Below, in pieces: positions 8,525 to 15,405 of a DNA stretch of 64,000 nt; within the stretch, counting starts at the first letter, position 1, and each line of letters starts with the position of its first letter. The notes under the pieces are model-generated. The model was given only the letters and a program-made list of their open reading frames with translations. It searched no databases and was not told where the DNA came from. Origin of the DNA: Luteimonas terricola. Lineage in GTDB: Bacteria; Pseudomonadota; Gammaproteobacteria; Xanthomonadales; Xanthomonadaceae. The translations under genes were made by a program, and so were the position numbers. The DNA lies in the NCBI RefSeq assembly GCF_004352845.1, contig NZ_SJRX01000001.1, forward strand, positions 1 through 64,000, written 5' to 3'.

Positions 8525-8701
8525 GGGATTTCCGTGGTCGGGCCCGGTGCGGGAACTTCCGGCGCCGGGCAGGGTCGGATGCTGCGGTGTCAGTGGCGGT
8601 TAAGCGCTGGGGCCAGTATCCTAGCGTGTCCAGACGGGGCGGCCAGACCGCCCCGCCGCGTCTTGGACCCACCCAATCTGCAATTCCGGAGAGTCCCACG
8701 A

Positions 8702-9412
8702 ATGAAGTTGCGCCTGCTCGCCGCCGCCCTCGCGGCCACCACCCTGGTCGCCGGTACGGCCGCCGCCCAGGACATCACTTCCGAGAAAGGGAAGCTCAGC
8801 TATGCGATCGGTTACAACACCGGCGCAGAGCTCGCGGAGCTGACCGAGCGCGGTGAAGCCGTCGACGTCAACACCGTGGTCAAGGCACTGCAGGACGCCT
8901 ATGGCAAGAAGGATCCCGCGGTCCCCGTTGACGACCTGCGCACGGCCGTCGAGAACATGCAGAAGCGCCAGCAGGCCAAGATGGAGGCGGAGTTCAAGCG
9001 CATCTCCGACGCCAACAAGACGGCCAGCGACAGCTTCCTTGCGCAGAACCGCGCCAAGACGGGCGTGAAGGCCCTGCCCAGCGGCGTGCAGTACCGCGTG
9101 ATCGAAGTCGGCAACGGTGCCAAGCCCACCCAGGCCAGCGATGTCGCGCTGAGCTACAAGGGCTCGCTCCCCGATGGCACCGTGCTGATCGACACCAACC
9201 AGGTGCCGCAGGGCCAGACTCCCGGCCCGATCGAACTGAAGGTCAGCCAGGTTCCGCTCGAAGGCCTGCGCGAAGCGCTGCTGCAGATGCCGGCCGGCTC
9301 GCGTTGGGAAGTGGTGCTGCCGGGCGACAAGGCCTATGGCACCGACATCCGCGCCGGCCGCATGGCCAACCAGGCCGTGGTGTTCGACGTCAAGCTGGTC
9401 AGCGTCAAGTGA
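8702..9412 (+). CDS. FKBP-type peptidyl-prolyl cis-trans isomerase (FkpA/Mip-like)
   Basis: A periplasmic proline isomerase and chaperone of 236 residues. It has a Sec signal peptide (cleavage near TAAA-QD), an N-terminal helical dimerisation domain (about residues 25-125), and a C-terminal FKBP domain with VALSYKGSLPDGTVLIDTN and a PLEGLREALLQMPAGSRWEV segment. The FKBP active-site residues are partly altered compared with FkpA (no FDSS after the strand; VLIDTN instead), so catalytic activity may be low. It is transcribed alone and is followed by GC-rich hairpins. Confidence 0.88.
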   Translation: MKLRLLAAALAATTLVAGTAAAQDITSEKGKLSYAIGYNTGAELAELTERGEAVDVNTVVKALQDAYGKKDPAVPVDDLRTAVENMQKRQQAKMEAEFKRISDANKTASDSFLAQNRAKTGVKALPSGVQYRVIEVGNGAKPTQASDVALSYKGSLPDGTVLIDTNQVPQGQTPGPIELKVSQVPLEGLREALLQMPAGSRWEVVLPGDKAYGTDIRAGRMANQAVVFDVKLVSVK

Positions 9413-9416
9413 CCGC

Positions 9417-9437
9417 GGGGCGCCGCCGGCGCCCCTT
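9417..9437 (+). terminator. Hairpin after the FKBP gene
   Basis: An 8-bp perfect stem (9417-9424 with 9428-9435) begins 5 bp after the FKBP stop. The T-run is poor. A second 10-bp perfect hairpin (9481-9490 with 9496-9505) follows and has TTT a few bases downstream. One or both probably end the transcript. Confidence 0.45.
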
Positions 9438-9539
9438 GCACCAGTGCGCGGCCACCGCCGCGCACGCCAATGCACCAAGGACGCGCCGGCCCCGTGCCGG
9501 CGCGTTCGCGTTTCGAGACCCCGCAATCCGGTGGATACG

Positions 9540-9725
9540 ATGAGCACCGATTTCCGCGCCGTGCAGACTCCCTGCATCGGCGTGTGCACGATCAACGACG
9601 ACGGCCTCTGCGACGGCTGCCTGCGCACCGGTGACGAGATCGCCGGCTGGCTGGCGATGGAAGATGCCCAGCGTGAACAGCTGATGGACCTGGTGCTTCC
9701 CGCCCGCGAGGCGCGTCGCGCCTGA
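9540..9725 (+). CDS. DUF1289 small cysteine-rich protein
   Basis: A 61-residue protein with the DUF1289 pattern TPCIGVCTINDDGLCDGCLR, whose four cysteines could bind a metal. Function is unknown in this family. The start ATG at 9540 gives the normal short family length. Its stop overlaps the NUDIX start by one base (TGATG), so it is the first gene of a three-gene overlapping operon with the NUDIX hydrolase and the sulfurtransferase. Confidence 0.85.
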   Translation: MSTDFRAVQTPCIGVCTINDDGLCDGCLRTGDEIAGWLAMEDAQREQLMDLVLPAREARRA

Positions 9726-10360
9726 TGTCCCCCGGGCCCGCCGATGCCGCGCTGCAGGCCGCGCTGGAGCCGCTCAACGCGGTGCCCGCGGGTCCGGCCT
9801 GGAACCTGGACGAACTGCGCGACCTGCTGCCCCAGCGCGTCGCGCTGGCCGATGCCGCGGTGCTGGTGCCGCTGGTCGGCGATCGCGAGACCCGCGTCAT
9901 CCTGACCCGACGCGACGATGGCCTGCGCCACCACGGCGGGCAGGTGAGCTTTCCCGGCGGGCGCGTGGACCCGGGCGATGCCGGCCCGCTGGCTGCGGCC
10001 CTGCGCGAGGCGGAAGAGGAGATCGGCCTGCGGTCCTGCGATGCGCACGTGCTCGGCTACCTCGACCCGCTGGCGACGGTCACGGGTTTCCAGGTGCTGC
10101 CCGTGGTCGCGCGGGTACCGACGGGTTTCGTGCCGCGGCCGCGGCCCGGCGAAGTGGCCGAGGTCTTCAGCCTGCCGCTGCGCTGGCTGATGGCGCCGGA
10201 GAACCTGGAGCGGATCGCGATCCATTACCGTGGCCGCGATCGCGAGGTGTTCGAGTACCGTCGCCACGAGGCCGCGCCCGGGCAGCGCGTGTGGGGCGCC
10301 ACCGCATCGATCCTGTACAACCTGCGCCAGCGCCTGCTGGCCGCCGGAGGCCTGCCGTGA
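9725..10360 (+). CDS. NUDIX hydrolase, probable CoA pyrophosphatase
   Basis: A 211-residue NUDIX enzyme. The Nudix box is intact: GG-x-VDPGDAGPLAAALREAEEEIG, with the catalytic REAEEEIG core. The LTRRDDGLRHHGGQVSFPGG segment before it is typical of the NudL/CoA diphosphatase subfamily. It likely cleaves coenzyme A or its derivatives into phosphopantetheine and 3',5'-ADP. It overlaps the preceding DUF1289 gene by one base and the following sulfurtransferase by four, indicating coupled translation. Confidence 0.9.
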   Translation: MSPGPADAALQAALEPLNAVPAGPAWNLDELRDLLPQRVALADAAVLVPLVGDRETRVILTRRDDGLRHHGGQVSFPGGRVDPGDAGPLAAALREAEEEIGLRSCDAHVLGYLDPLATVTGFQVLPVVARVPTGFVPRPRPGEVAEVFSLPLRWLMAPENLERIAIHYRGRDREVFEYRRHEAAPGQRVWGATASILYNLRQRLLAAGGLP

Positions 10361-11217
10361 ACAGATCGCCCGACTGGACCACCCTGGTATCGCCCTCCGA
10401 TCTCGCGGCGCGCCTGGGCGACCCTTTGCTGGTGGTGCTCGATGCGCGCTTCTCGCTCGCGGACCCGGCTGCCGGCGAAGCGGCCTGGCGCGGTGGCCAT
10501 GTGCCCGGTGCGCACTACGTGCATCTCGACCGCGACCTCTCCGGTGCGCACCTGCCCGGCGGCGGACGCCACCCATGGCCAGGGGCGGCGGATTTCGGCC
10601 GCATGCTGGCGGCGCGTGGCATCACCCCGGCGCACCAGGTGGTGGCTTACGACGCGGCCGACGGCGCCTTCGCCGCACGCGCCTGGTGCCTGTTGCGGCT
10701 GGCCGGGCACGCGCGGGTGGCTGTGCTTGACGGCGGTTTCGAGGCCTGGAGCGCGCAGGGCTTGCCCGTGGACAGGGACGTATCGGAGGCGCAGCGGGCC
10801 GCGCCGTATCCGGTGGCCTACGACCGCTCGCGGCTGTACGACGGCGCCCGCGTCGAGATGCACCTGGCCGGCGGCGGCCTGCTGCTGGATGCCCGCGGCG
10901 GCGAGCGCTTCCGCGGCGAAGTCGAACCGATCGATGCGCGCGCAGGGCATGTGCCCGGCGCGGTCTCGCGCCCGTACGCATCCAACATCGCCGACGGCCG
11001 CTTCAAGTCGCGCGCAGCGCTGGCGGAAGAGTTCGCCGACCTGCTCGGTCCCCGTGCGCCGGCCGATGTGGTCGCGATGTGCGGCTCCGGCGTCACGGCC
11101 TGCCACCACCTGCTCGCGATGGCGCATGCAGGTCTGGACGGCGCCGGACTCTACACCGGTTCGTGGAGCGGCTGGATCGAGGACCCGGCGCGCCCGGTGG
11201 CCACCGGCGACCGCTGA
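10357..11217 (+). CDS. sseA: Sulfurtransferase (3-mercaptopyruvate sulfurtransferase-like)
   Basis: A two-domain rhodanese-family protein of 286 residues. The inactive N-terminal domain carries GGHVPGAHYVHLDRDL, and the C-terminal domain has the active-site loop MCGSGVTAC with the catalytic Cys. The CGSGVTA loop is the form found in 3-mercaptopyruvate sulfurtransferases rather than thiosulfate rhodaneses. It transfers sulfur to acceptors such as cyanide or thiols. The start is a GTG at 10357 inside the NUDIX stop region. Confidence 0.88.
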   Translation: MNRSPDWTTLVSPSDLAARLGDPLLVVLDARFSLADPAAGEAAWRGGHVPGAHYVHLDRDLSGAHLPGGGRHPWPGAADFGRMLAARGITPAHQVVAYDAADGAFAARAWCLLRLAGHARVAVLDGGFEAWSAQGLPVDRDVSEAQRAAPYPVAYDRSRLYDGARVEMHLAGGGLLLDARGGERFRGEVEPIDARAGHVPGAVSRPYASNIADGRFKSRAALAEEFADLLGPRAPADVVAMCGSGVTACHHLLAMAHAGLDGAGLYTGSWSGWIEDPARPVATGDR

Positions 11218-11236
11218 GTCCCCGGAGGACGCGGCA

Positions 11237-11995
11237 TTACTTGCCCAGCCGCGCCACCAGGGCGCGCAGGCCCGCCTGGGTATCGGGATCGTTCCACGCG
11301 TTCACGAAAGTGTCGATGTCGATGTGCTCCGGTGCCAGCGCCGCGTGCAGATCGGCACGCGCGATCGCGCGCGTGCGCAGCACGGGCTCCCGCGGCAGCG
11401 CCAGCAGCCCCTCGAGCCAGGTGACCGCGTGCGCGACCACGTCGGCGTGCGGCGCGAGTGCGTCGACCAGGCCGATCTCGAGTGCGCGCGCGCTCTCCAC
11501 CAGTTCGCCACCTACCAGCAGGCGCTCGGCGCGGTGGATGCCGACCGTGCGCCGCATCAGGTGCTGGATGCCGTCAGGCGCGACCAGGCCGACCTGGGTC
11601 TCGTTGAGGCCGATGCGGAACGGCCCTTCGGCCATCACCCGGTAGTCGCAGCACAGTGCGAGCACGCAGCCGCCGGCGGGCGAATGGCCGGTGATTGCTG
11701 CCGCCACGGGCACCTTCGATGCCGCCAGTGCGCGCGCGGCGGAAAAGAAGTCCGTCCACGCCGCGCCGAGTTCCTCGCGCGAGCGCAGCGACAGCAGGTG
11801 CGGCACGTCGAGCCCGGCGGAGAAGGCCTTCTCGCCGCCCGACAGCACGATGCCCCGTGCGCCCGCCGCGATGGCCGCCGGCACCGCCGCTGCAAGCGCC
11901 TTGCAGAGCTCCGGGTTGAGCGCGTTGACAGGCGCGCGTGCGAGCCTGAGCTCGGTGATCGCGCCGTGGCCGATGGTGTCGATGAGTGCAGTCAT
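11237..11995 (-). CDS. Enoyl-CoA hydratase/isomerase family protein
   Basis: A 252-residue crotonase-superfamily protein. The CoA-binding and oxyanion segments are GGEKAFSAGLDVPHLL and TGHSPAGGCVLALCC. The first hydratase Glu is replaced here (GGCVLAL), while the second acidic position is kept as a NETQVGL-type loop, a pattern seen in Delta3,Delta2-enoyl-CoA isomerase-like members. It is therefore more likely an isomerase than a hydratase. It is transcribed convergently with sseA and divergently from the copper chaperone gene. Confidence 0.8.
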   Translation of the reverse strand: MTALIDTIGHGAITELRLARAPVNALNPELCKALAAAVPAAIAAGARGIVLSGGEKAFSAGLDVPHLLSLRSREELGAAWTDFFSAARALAASKVPVAAAITGHSPAGGCVLALCCDYRVMAEGPFRIGLNETQVGLVAPDGIQHLMRRTVGIHRAERLLVGGELVESARALEIGLVDALAPHADVVAHAVTWLEGLLALPREPVLRTRAIARADLHAALAPEHIDIDTFVNAWNDPDTQAGLRALVARLGK

Positions 11996-12038
11996 GCGTC
12001 GTCGCGTCCGCGTCGGAGTGGACGGGTATCATAGGTGC

Positions 12039-12515
12039 ATGGGCATTCTCCTTCGCATCCTCCTTCCTGCCGCGCTGCTGTGTGCAGCGACCGCGGGCGC
12101 TTCCGCTTCGGATGCGACGGCCGCCGTCGATGCCGATGTCGCCTGCGTGCCGCGCGTGGTCGACGGCTGGCTGCGTTCGCCGCCGATGCCGATGCCGATG
12201 ATGGCGGGCTTCGCCCGCATCGAAAACCGGTGCGCGGCCGACACCATCGTCATCGGCGCGCGCAGTGACGCGTTCGCCAGCGTCGAGCTGCATGAGACGC
12301 AGGTGGTGGACGGCGTCAGCCGGATGCGCGAGGTCGCCGAGCTGCCGGTGGCCGCCGGTGGCGAGGTGGTGCTGCGCCCGGGCGGCCTGCACCTGATGCT
12401 GATGCGGCCGGTATCGCCGCTGGCGACGGGCGATGTCGCGCGCGTCGAGTTCACCCTGGCGGACGGCCGCAGCGTCGGCACGGACTTCGAGGTGCGCGCC
12501 GCCGACGCGCGCTGA
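12039..12515 (+). CDS. Periplasmic copper chaperone, PCu(A)C family
   Basis: A 158-residue secreted protein with a Sec signal peptide and a PCu(A)C domain. The metal-binding pattern H-(x)n-M-(x)n-H-x-M is visible as the His in VELHETQ, the Met in VSRMREV and LHLMLM. These proteins hand Cu(I) to cytochrome oxidase assembly factors in the periplasm. The MPMPMM run before the conserved core adds further methionines that could bind copper. No partner (Sco, CopC) is adjacent. Confidence 0.85.
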   Translation: MGILLRILLPAALLCAATAGASASDATAAVDADVACVPRVVDGWLRSPPMPMPMMAGFARIENRCAADTIVIGARSDAFASVELHETQVVDGVSRMREVAELPVAAGGEVVLRPGGLHLMLMRPVSPLATGDVARVEFTLADGRSVGTDFEVRAADAR

Positions 12516-12564
12516 GGGCTCCAGGCAGGGCCGCGAGCGGCGGCCAGGGGCGCGATTCTCAAGA

Positions 12565-12692
12565 ATGAAACATCAGCGCAGTGCGCCTCCAGGGCGGGCT
12601 GTGCCACGCCCTGGGCGGATCCGGCGTACCTGTCCGCGGGATCCCGCCCGAAGGCGACGGACCGCATGTTTCAGCGATGCAACATTTTCGCA
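12565..12692 (+). promoter_or_regulatory. Candidate activator-binding repeats upstream of the sigma-54 promoter
   Basis: Two direct repeats, ATGAAACAT-N3-CGCA (12565-12580) and ATGCAACAT-N3-CGCA (12677-12692), lie 112 bp apart. An inverted copy, ATGTTTCAG, lies at 12666-12674. They sit about 120-250 bp upstream of the predicted sigma-54 start site, where enhancer-binding proteins usually bind. The rest of the 364-bp gene-free interval (12516-12879) holds an imperfect GC-rich inverted repeat near 12612-12650 and the -24/-12 promoter. Confidence 0.5.
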
Positions 12693-12789
12693 GCCGGCGA
12701 TGCGGATGAATACGACATCGCCGCCAGCAGCAGGGATGGCGGCGAAAAAAACGCCGCGTGATCAATCACATGCGCGTGTCCCCGCGGTC

Positions 12790-12806
12790 TGGCATCAAAC
12801 CTGCAT
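12790..12806 (+). promoter_or_regulatory. Sigma-54 (-24/-12) promoter
   Basis: The sequence TGGCATCAAACCTGCAT has GG and GC separated by exactly 10 nt, as the RpoN consensus requires, and CTGGCA and CTGCAT elements close to consensus. The predicted start is near 12816, about 64 nt before the first gene of the secretion locus. A sigma-54 activator gene is encoded at the end of the same locus. Confidence 0.7.
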
Positions 12807-12879
12807 TAGACAGGGTCGCACCGGCGTGCGGCACCTCCCCCTTTGTGCGCTGGCGCGACATCCCCCTAGGAGAACGACA

Positions 12880-13761
12880 ATGCGCATCCACAAGAGCATG
12901 TTGGCCGCAGCGGTGCTGCTCGGCATCGGCCTGTCCGCCCAGGCATGGGCACAGGACCAGACCGAAGCCGGACCGGGCGACAACAACGCCAGCAATAGCG
13001 AAGACAACAGCAGCGGCGACAGCCGCGACAACGCCGGCATCGCGGCGGGCATCGGCCTGTCCAACGCATCGGCGAACAACGGCAGCAGTGCCAGCACGAG
13101 CATCGCGAGCTCGTTCAACACCTCCACGGCGGTCGCCGAGACCAACCTCCTGGGTGCGGTCACCGGCAACAGCGTGCTGGTGCTGGGAAACGTCGCGCTC
13201 AACGGCGGCAGCGCGGATGGCGGTGATGGTGGTGCCGGCATGGGTGGTCTTGCCCTGGCCGGCGGTGGCGACGGTGGCGACGGTGGCGACGGCGGCGATG
13301 CCGCTGCGATCAGCGCGCGCGACGGTGATGCCGCTGCGGCGGGCCTCGCAGGCGCGCTGGGCGCTGCCGGCTCGGACTCCGGCGATTCCATCGCCACCAT
13401 CGGGGACAGTGCCTCGGGCGACAGCAGCGCGACAGCTGACGCCAGCGCCACGGGTGGCGACACCACCGCCGACAACTCCGGCAGCAGCGGCGACGCGATG
13501 GCCACGGCCGGCACCGGCGGCGATGGCGGAGACGGCTCGGGCGGCAGCGCGACCGGCGGCGACGGGATGGGCGGAGCGGGTGGCGCGGGTGGCTCCAGCT
13601 GGGCCCATGGTGGCGTCTTCGATATGTCCAACTCGATGGACGGTTCGGCGAACGCAGCCGCGGGCATCATGGTGCTCGCGCAGAACAGCGGCGCGTCCTC
13701 GCTGATCCAGCAGGGCGTGACCGTGCAGGCCAATCTGAACCTCGGCACCAGCGGTCCGTAA
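12880..13761 (+). CDS. Secreted Gly/Asp/Ala-rich low-complexity protein, candidate fibre subunit
   Basis: A 293-residue protein with a clear Sec signal peptide (cleavage near AWAQ-DQ). The mature part is almost entirely G, D, A, S and N, with GDGG and GDSA runs, one more ordered segment (NTSTAVAETNLLGAVTGNSV) near residue 90, and a conserved C-terminus with AQNSGASSLIQQGVTVQANL. That C-terminal Q-N-S-G-A/L-I-Q motif recurs in the next gene product. The composition and Gln/Asn motif resemble extracellular amyloid-type subunits such as FapB/FapC or curlin-like proteins, but identity is inferred. It is the first gene behind the sigma-54 promoter and has a strong TAGGAGA ribosome site. Confidence 0.7.
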   Translation: MRIHKSMLAAAVLLGIGLSAQAWAQDQTEAGPGDNNASNSEDNSSGDSRDNAGIAAGIGLSNASANNGSSASTSIASSFNTSTAVAETNLLGAVTGNSVLVLGNVALNGGSADGGDGGAGMGGLALAGGGDGGDGGDGGDAAAISARDGDAAAAGLAGALGAAGSDSGDSIATIGDSASGDSSATADASATGGDTTADNSGSSGDAMATAGTGGDGGDGSGGSATGGDGMGGAGGAGGSSWAHGGVFDMSNSMDGSANAAAGIMVLAQNSGASSLIQQGVTVQANLNLGTSGP

Positions 13762-13830
13762 TCCGGGCACGGGCGCGCATCGCGGGTGCATGCCCGCGGT
13801 GCGTCGCCTGATCCTGTCAAGGAGGGCGCC

Positions 13831-14172
13831 ATGCCTGCCATCGCGATTCCTGTCCTCGCCAGCGCGCTCGCGCTGGCATCGCCGTCCGCCGAGCCGGGGC
13901 CTGTCGAAGGCTTCGGGCAGGCGGTGTCCGTCCCGGCCCTGGAGGCCCTGCGCGGCGGCGAATCCACGATCATCACCGTGGTCGACGTCGACAACCAGGG
14001 CCAGGTTGACGGCAACACCGCCGTCGGGACCGTCGGCGGCCCGAACACCGTCACCGGCGGCGCCTTCGGCAACGCCGCGGGCATCAACACCGTGATCCAG
14101 AACAGCGGTGCCAACGTCCTGATCCAGAACGGCACCGCGGTCAACGTGCAGTTCGGCGGGCCCGGTCCGTGA
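13831..14172 (+). CDS. Small secreted protein with RGG motif and Gln-Asn repeat
   Basis: A 113-residue protein. A hydrophobic N-terminus (residues 1-20) looks like a weak signal peptide. It is followed by VPALEALRGG (residues 34-43), which resembles the double-glycine leader end cleaved by C39 peptidases. The mature part has ITVVDVDNQGQVDGN and a C-terminal GINTVIQNSGANVLIQNG motif shared with the preceding protein. Ribosome site AAGGAGG lies 7 nt before the ATG. Its stop overlaps the start of the C39 peptidase gene by 4 bp, so the two are coupled. It may be a minor fibre subunit or nucleator in a Fap-like system. Confidence 0.65.
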   Translation: MPAIAIPVLASALALASPSAEPGPVEGFGQAVSVPALEALRGGESTIITVVDVDNQGQVDGNTAVGTVGGPNTVTGGAFGNAAGINTVIQNSGANVLIQNGTAVNVQFGGPGP

Positions 14173-14879
14173 TCCGCGCCGGCGCCGCACTCGGGACCTG
14201 CCTGGCAGCCGCCTGCATCGTGGGGCTGGCGACGGTTCCAGACGTGGCGCTGGCAGGCCGGGCCGACGTGCGCGTGCCCTACGGCGGCAGCTATTCGCTC
14301 CCCGTGACCAGCCTCAAGGCCGCGCGTTACCGCACCACGATCCCGCAGCAGTACGACTACAGCTGCGGCTCGGCGGCGGTGGCCACGCTGCTGACCTTCC
14401 AGTACGGGCAGGCGGTCAGCGAGGCGGACGTGTTCCGGCACATGTACCAGCATGGGGACCAGGCCCGGATCCGCCGCGAGGGCTTCTCGCTGCTGGACAT
14501 GCGTGCGTACCTGCAGGTGCAGGGCTATGTGGCCGACGGCTTCGAAGTGCCGCTCGACCGCCTGCTCGACGAAGGCCTGCCCGCGATCGTCCTGCTCAAC
14601 GACCGCGGCTACCGGCACTTCGTCGTAGTGAAGGGCATGCGCCACGGACGCGTGCTCATCGGCGACCCGGCGCGCGGGACGCGGCTGCTGCCACGGCGCG
14701 AATTCGATCGGCTGTGGGACAACCGGGTGCTGTTCGTCGTCCATAACCGCCGCGCACTCGCGGCCTTCAACCATCCGCGCGATTGGCGCCTGGCGCCGCT
14801 GGCGCCCCTGGCCACCGCGGTCCAGCGGCAGGGGCTGCAGGACGTGGTCATGCGCCGTCGCGGTCCCGGGGACATCTGA
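14169..14879 (+). CDS. Periplasmic C39-family cysteine peptidase (FapD-like)
   Basis: A 236-residue protein with an N-terminal signal or anchor (residues 1-30), then a C39-type papain-like domain. The catalytic Cys is about residue 66 in QYDYSCGSAAVATLL, His about 150 in YRHFVVVKG and Asp about 166 in IGDPARG. C39 peptidases remove leader peptides after Gly-Gly. Unlike bacteriocin exporters it has no ABC transporter domain, so it acts alone, probably in the periplasm. FapD of the Pseudomonas functional-amyloid operon is a stand-alone C39 peptidase and is the best analogue. Two neighbouring gene products carry RGG motifs that could be substrates. Confidence 0.85.
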   Translation: MIRAGAALGTCLAAACIVGLATVPDVALAGRADVRVPYGGSYSLPVTSLKAARYRTTIPQQYDYSCGSAAVATLLTFQYGQAVSEADVFRHMYQHGDQARIRREGFSLLDMRAYLQVQGYVADGFEVPLDRLLDEGLPAIVLLNDRGYRHFVVVKGMRHGRVLIGDPARGTRLLPRREFDRLWDNRVLFVVHNRRALAAFNHPRDWRLAPLAPLATAVQRQGLQDVVMRRRGPGDI

Positions 14880-14880
14880 G

Positions 14881-15405
14881 ATGAAGACTCCATTCGCAAG
14901 CCGGATCGGTTGGCAGGCCCTGGTCACCGCGCTGCTGGCGCTGGCGGCCGTGGGCTGGCCCTCCCACGGCAGGGCCTCCGAAACCAGGCTGCCGGAAGGA
15001 TGGGCGCCGCTGGATGCGGCCAGGCTCGATGCGATGCGCGGCGGGTTCGCATTGCCTTCGGGACTCGTGGTCTCGTTCGGCTTCGAGCGGATGGCCTGGG
15101 TCGACGGCGAACTGGTCGCATCGCTGCGCATCGACATCCCCGACATCGCGCGGATCACGCCCGTGCAGGCGCGCGAACTCGAGCAACTGCGCCAGGTGCA
15201 GGTCGTACAGGTGGGACCCGGCAATGCCTTCGATGCCGCCGGCAGCGCCGGCGCCGGCCTGGTACTCCAGAACACCCTCGACGGCGTGCACATCCGCGTG
15301 TCCACCAGCATCGATGCGGCGAGCAACACGCTGGGCCTGCTGCAGGCGATCAACTTCAGCGACGCCTTGGGCCATGCGGGCCTGATCGCGACCGGGACGC
15401 CATGA
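14881..15405 (+). CDS. Secreted protein with RGG motif, candidate peptidase substrate
   Basis: A 174-residue protein of unrecognised family. It has a Sec signal peptide (cleavage near GRAS), a short propeptide-like stretch, then ARLDAMRGG-FALPSG with the Gly pair at residues 54-55. The mature part begins with LVVSFGFERMAWVDGELV and contains LVLQNTLDGVHIRVSTSIDA, which aligns loosely with the Gln-Asn motifs of the two upstream proteins. It starts one base after the C39 peptidase gene stops and overlaps the outer-membrane protein gene by 4 bp. The position suggests a chaperone or minor subunit comparable with FapA or FapE, but homology is not proven. Confidence 0.6.
   Translation: MKTPFASRIGWQALVTALLALAAVGWPSHGRASETRLPEGWAPLDAARLDAMRGGFALPSGLVVSFGFERMAWVDGELVASLRIDIPDIARITPVQARELEQLRQVQVVQVGPGNAFDAAGSAGAGLVLQNTLDGVHIRVSTSIDAASNTLGLLQAINFSDALGHAGLIATGTP

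Noticed and set aside
12880-13761. PE/PGRS-like or silk-like gene from another phylum
   Set aside because: The Gly-rich composition is superficially similar, but the signal peptide and operon context indicate a Gram-negative secreted protein.
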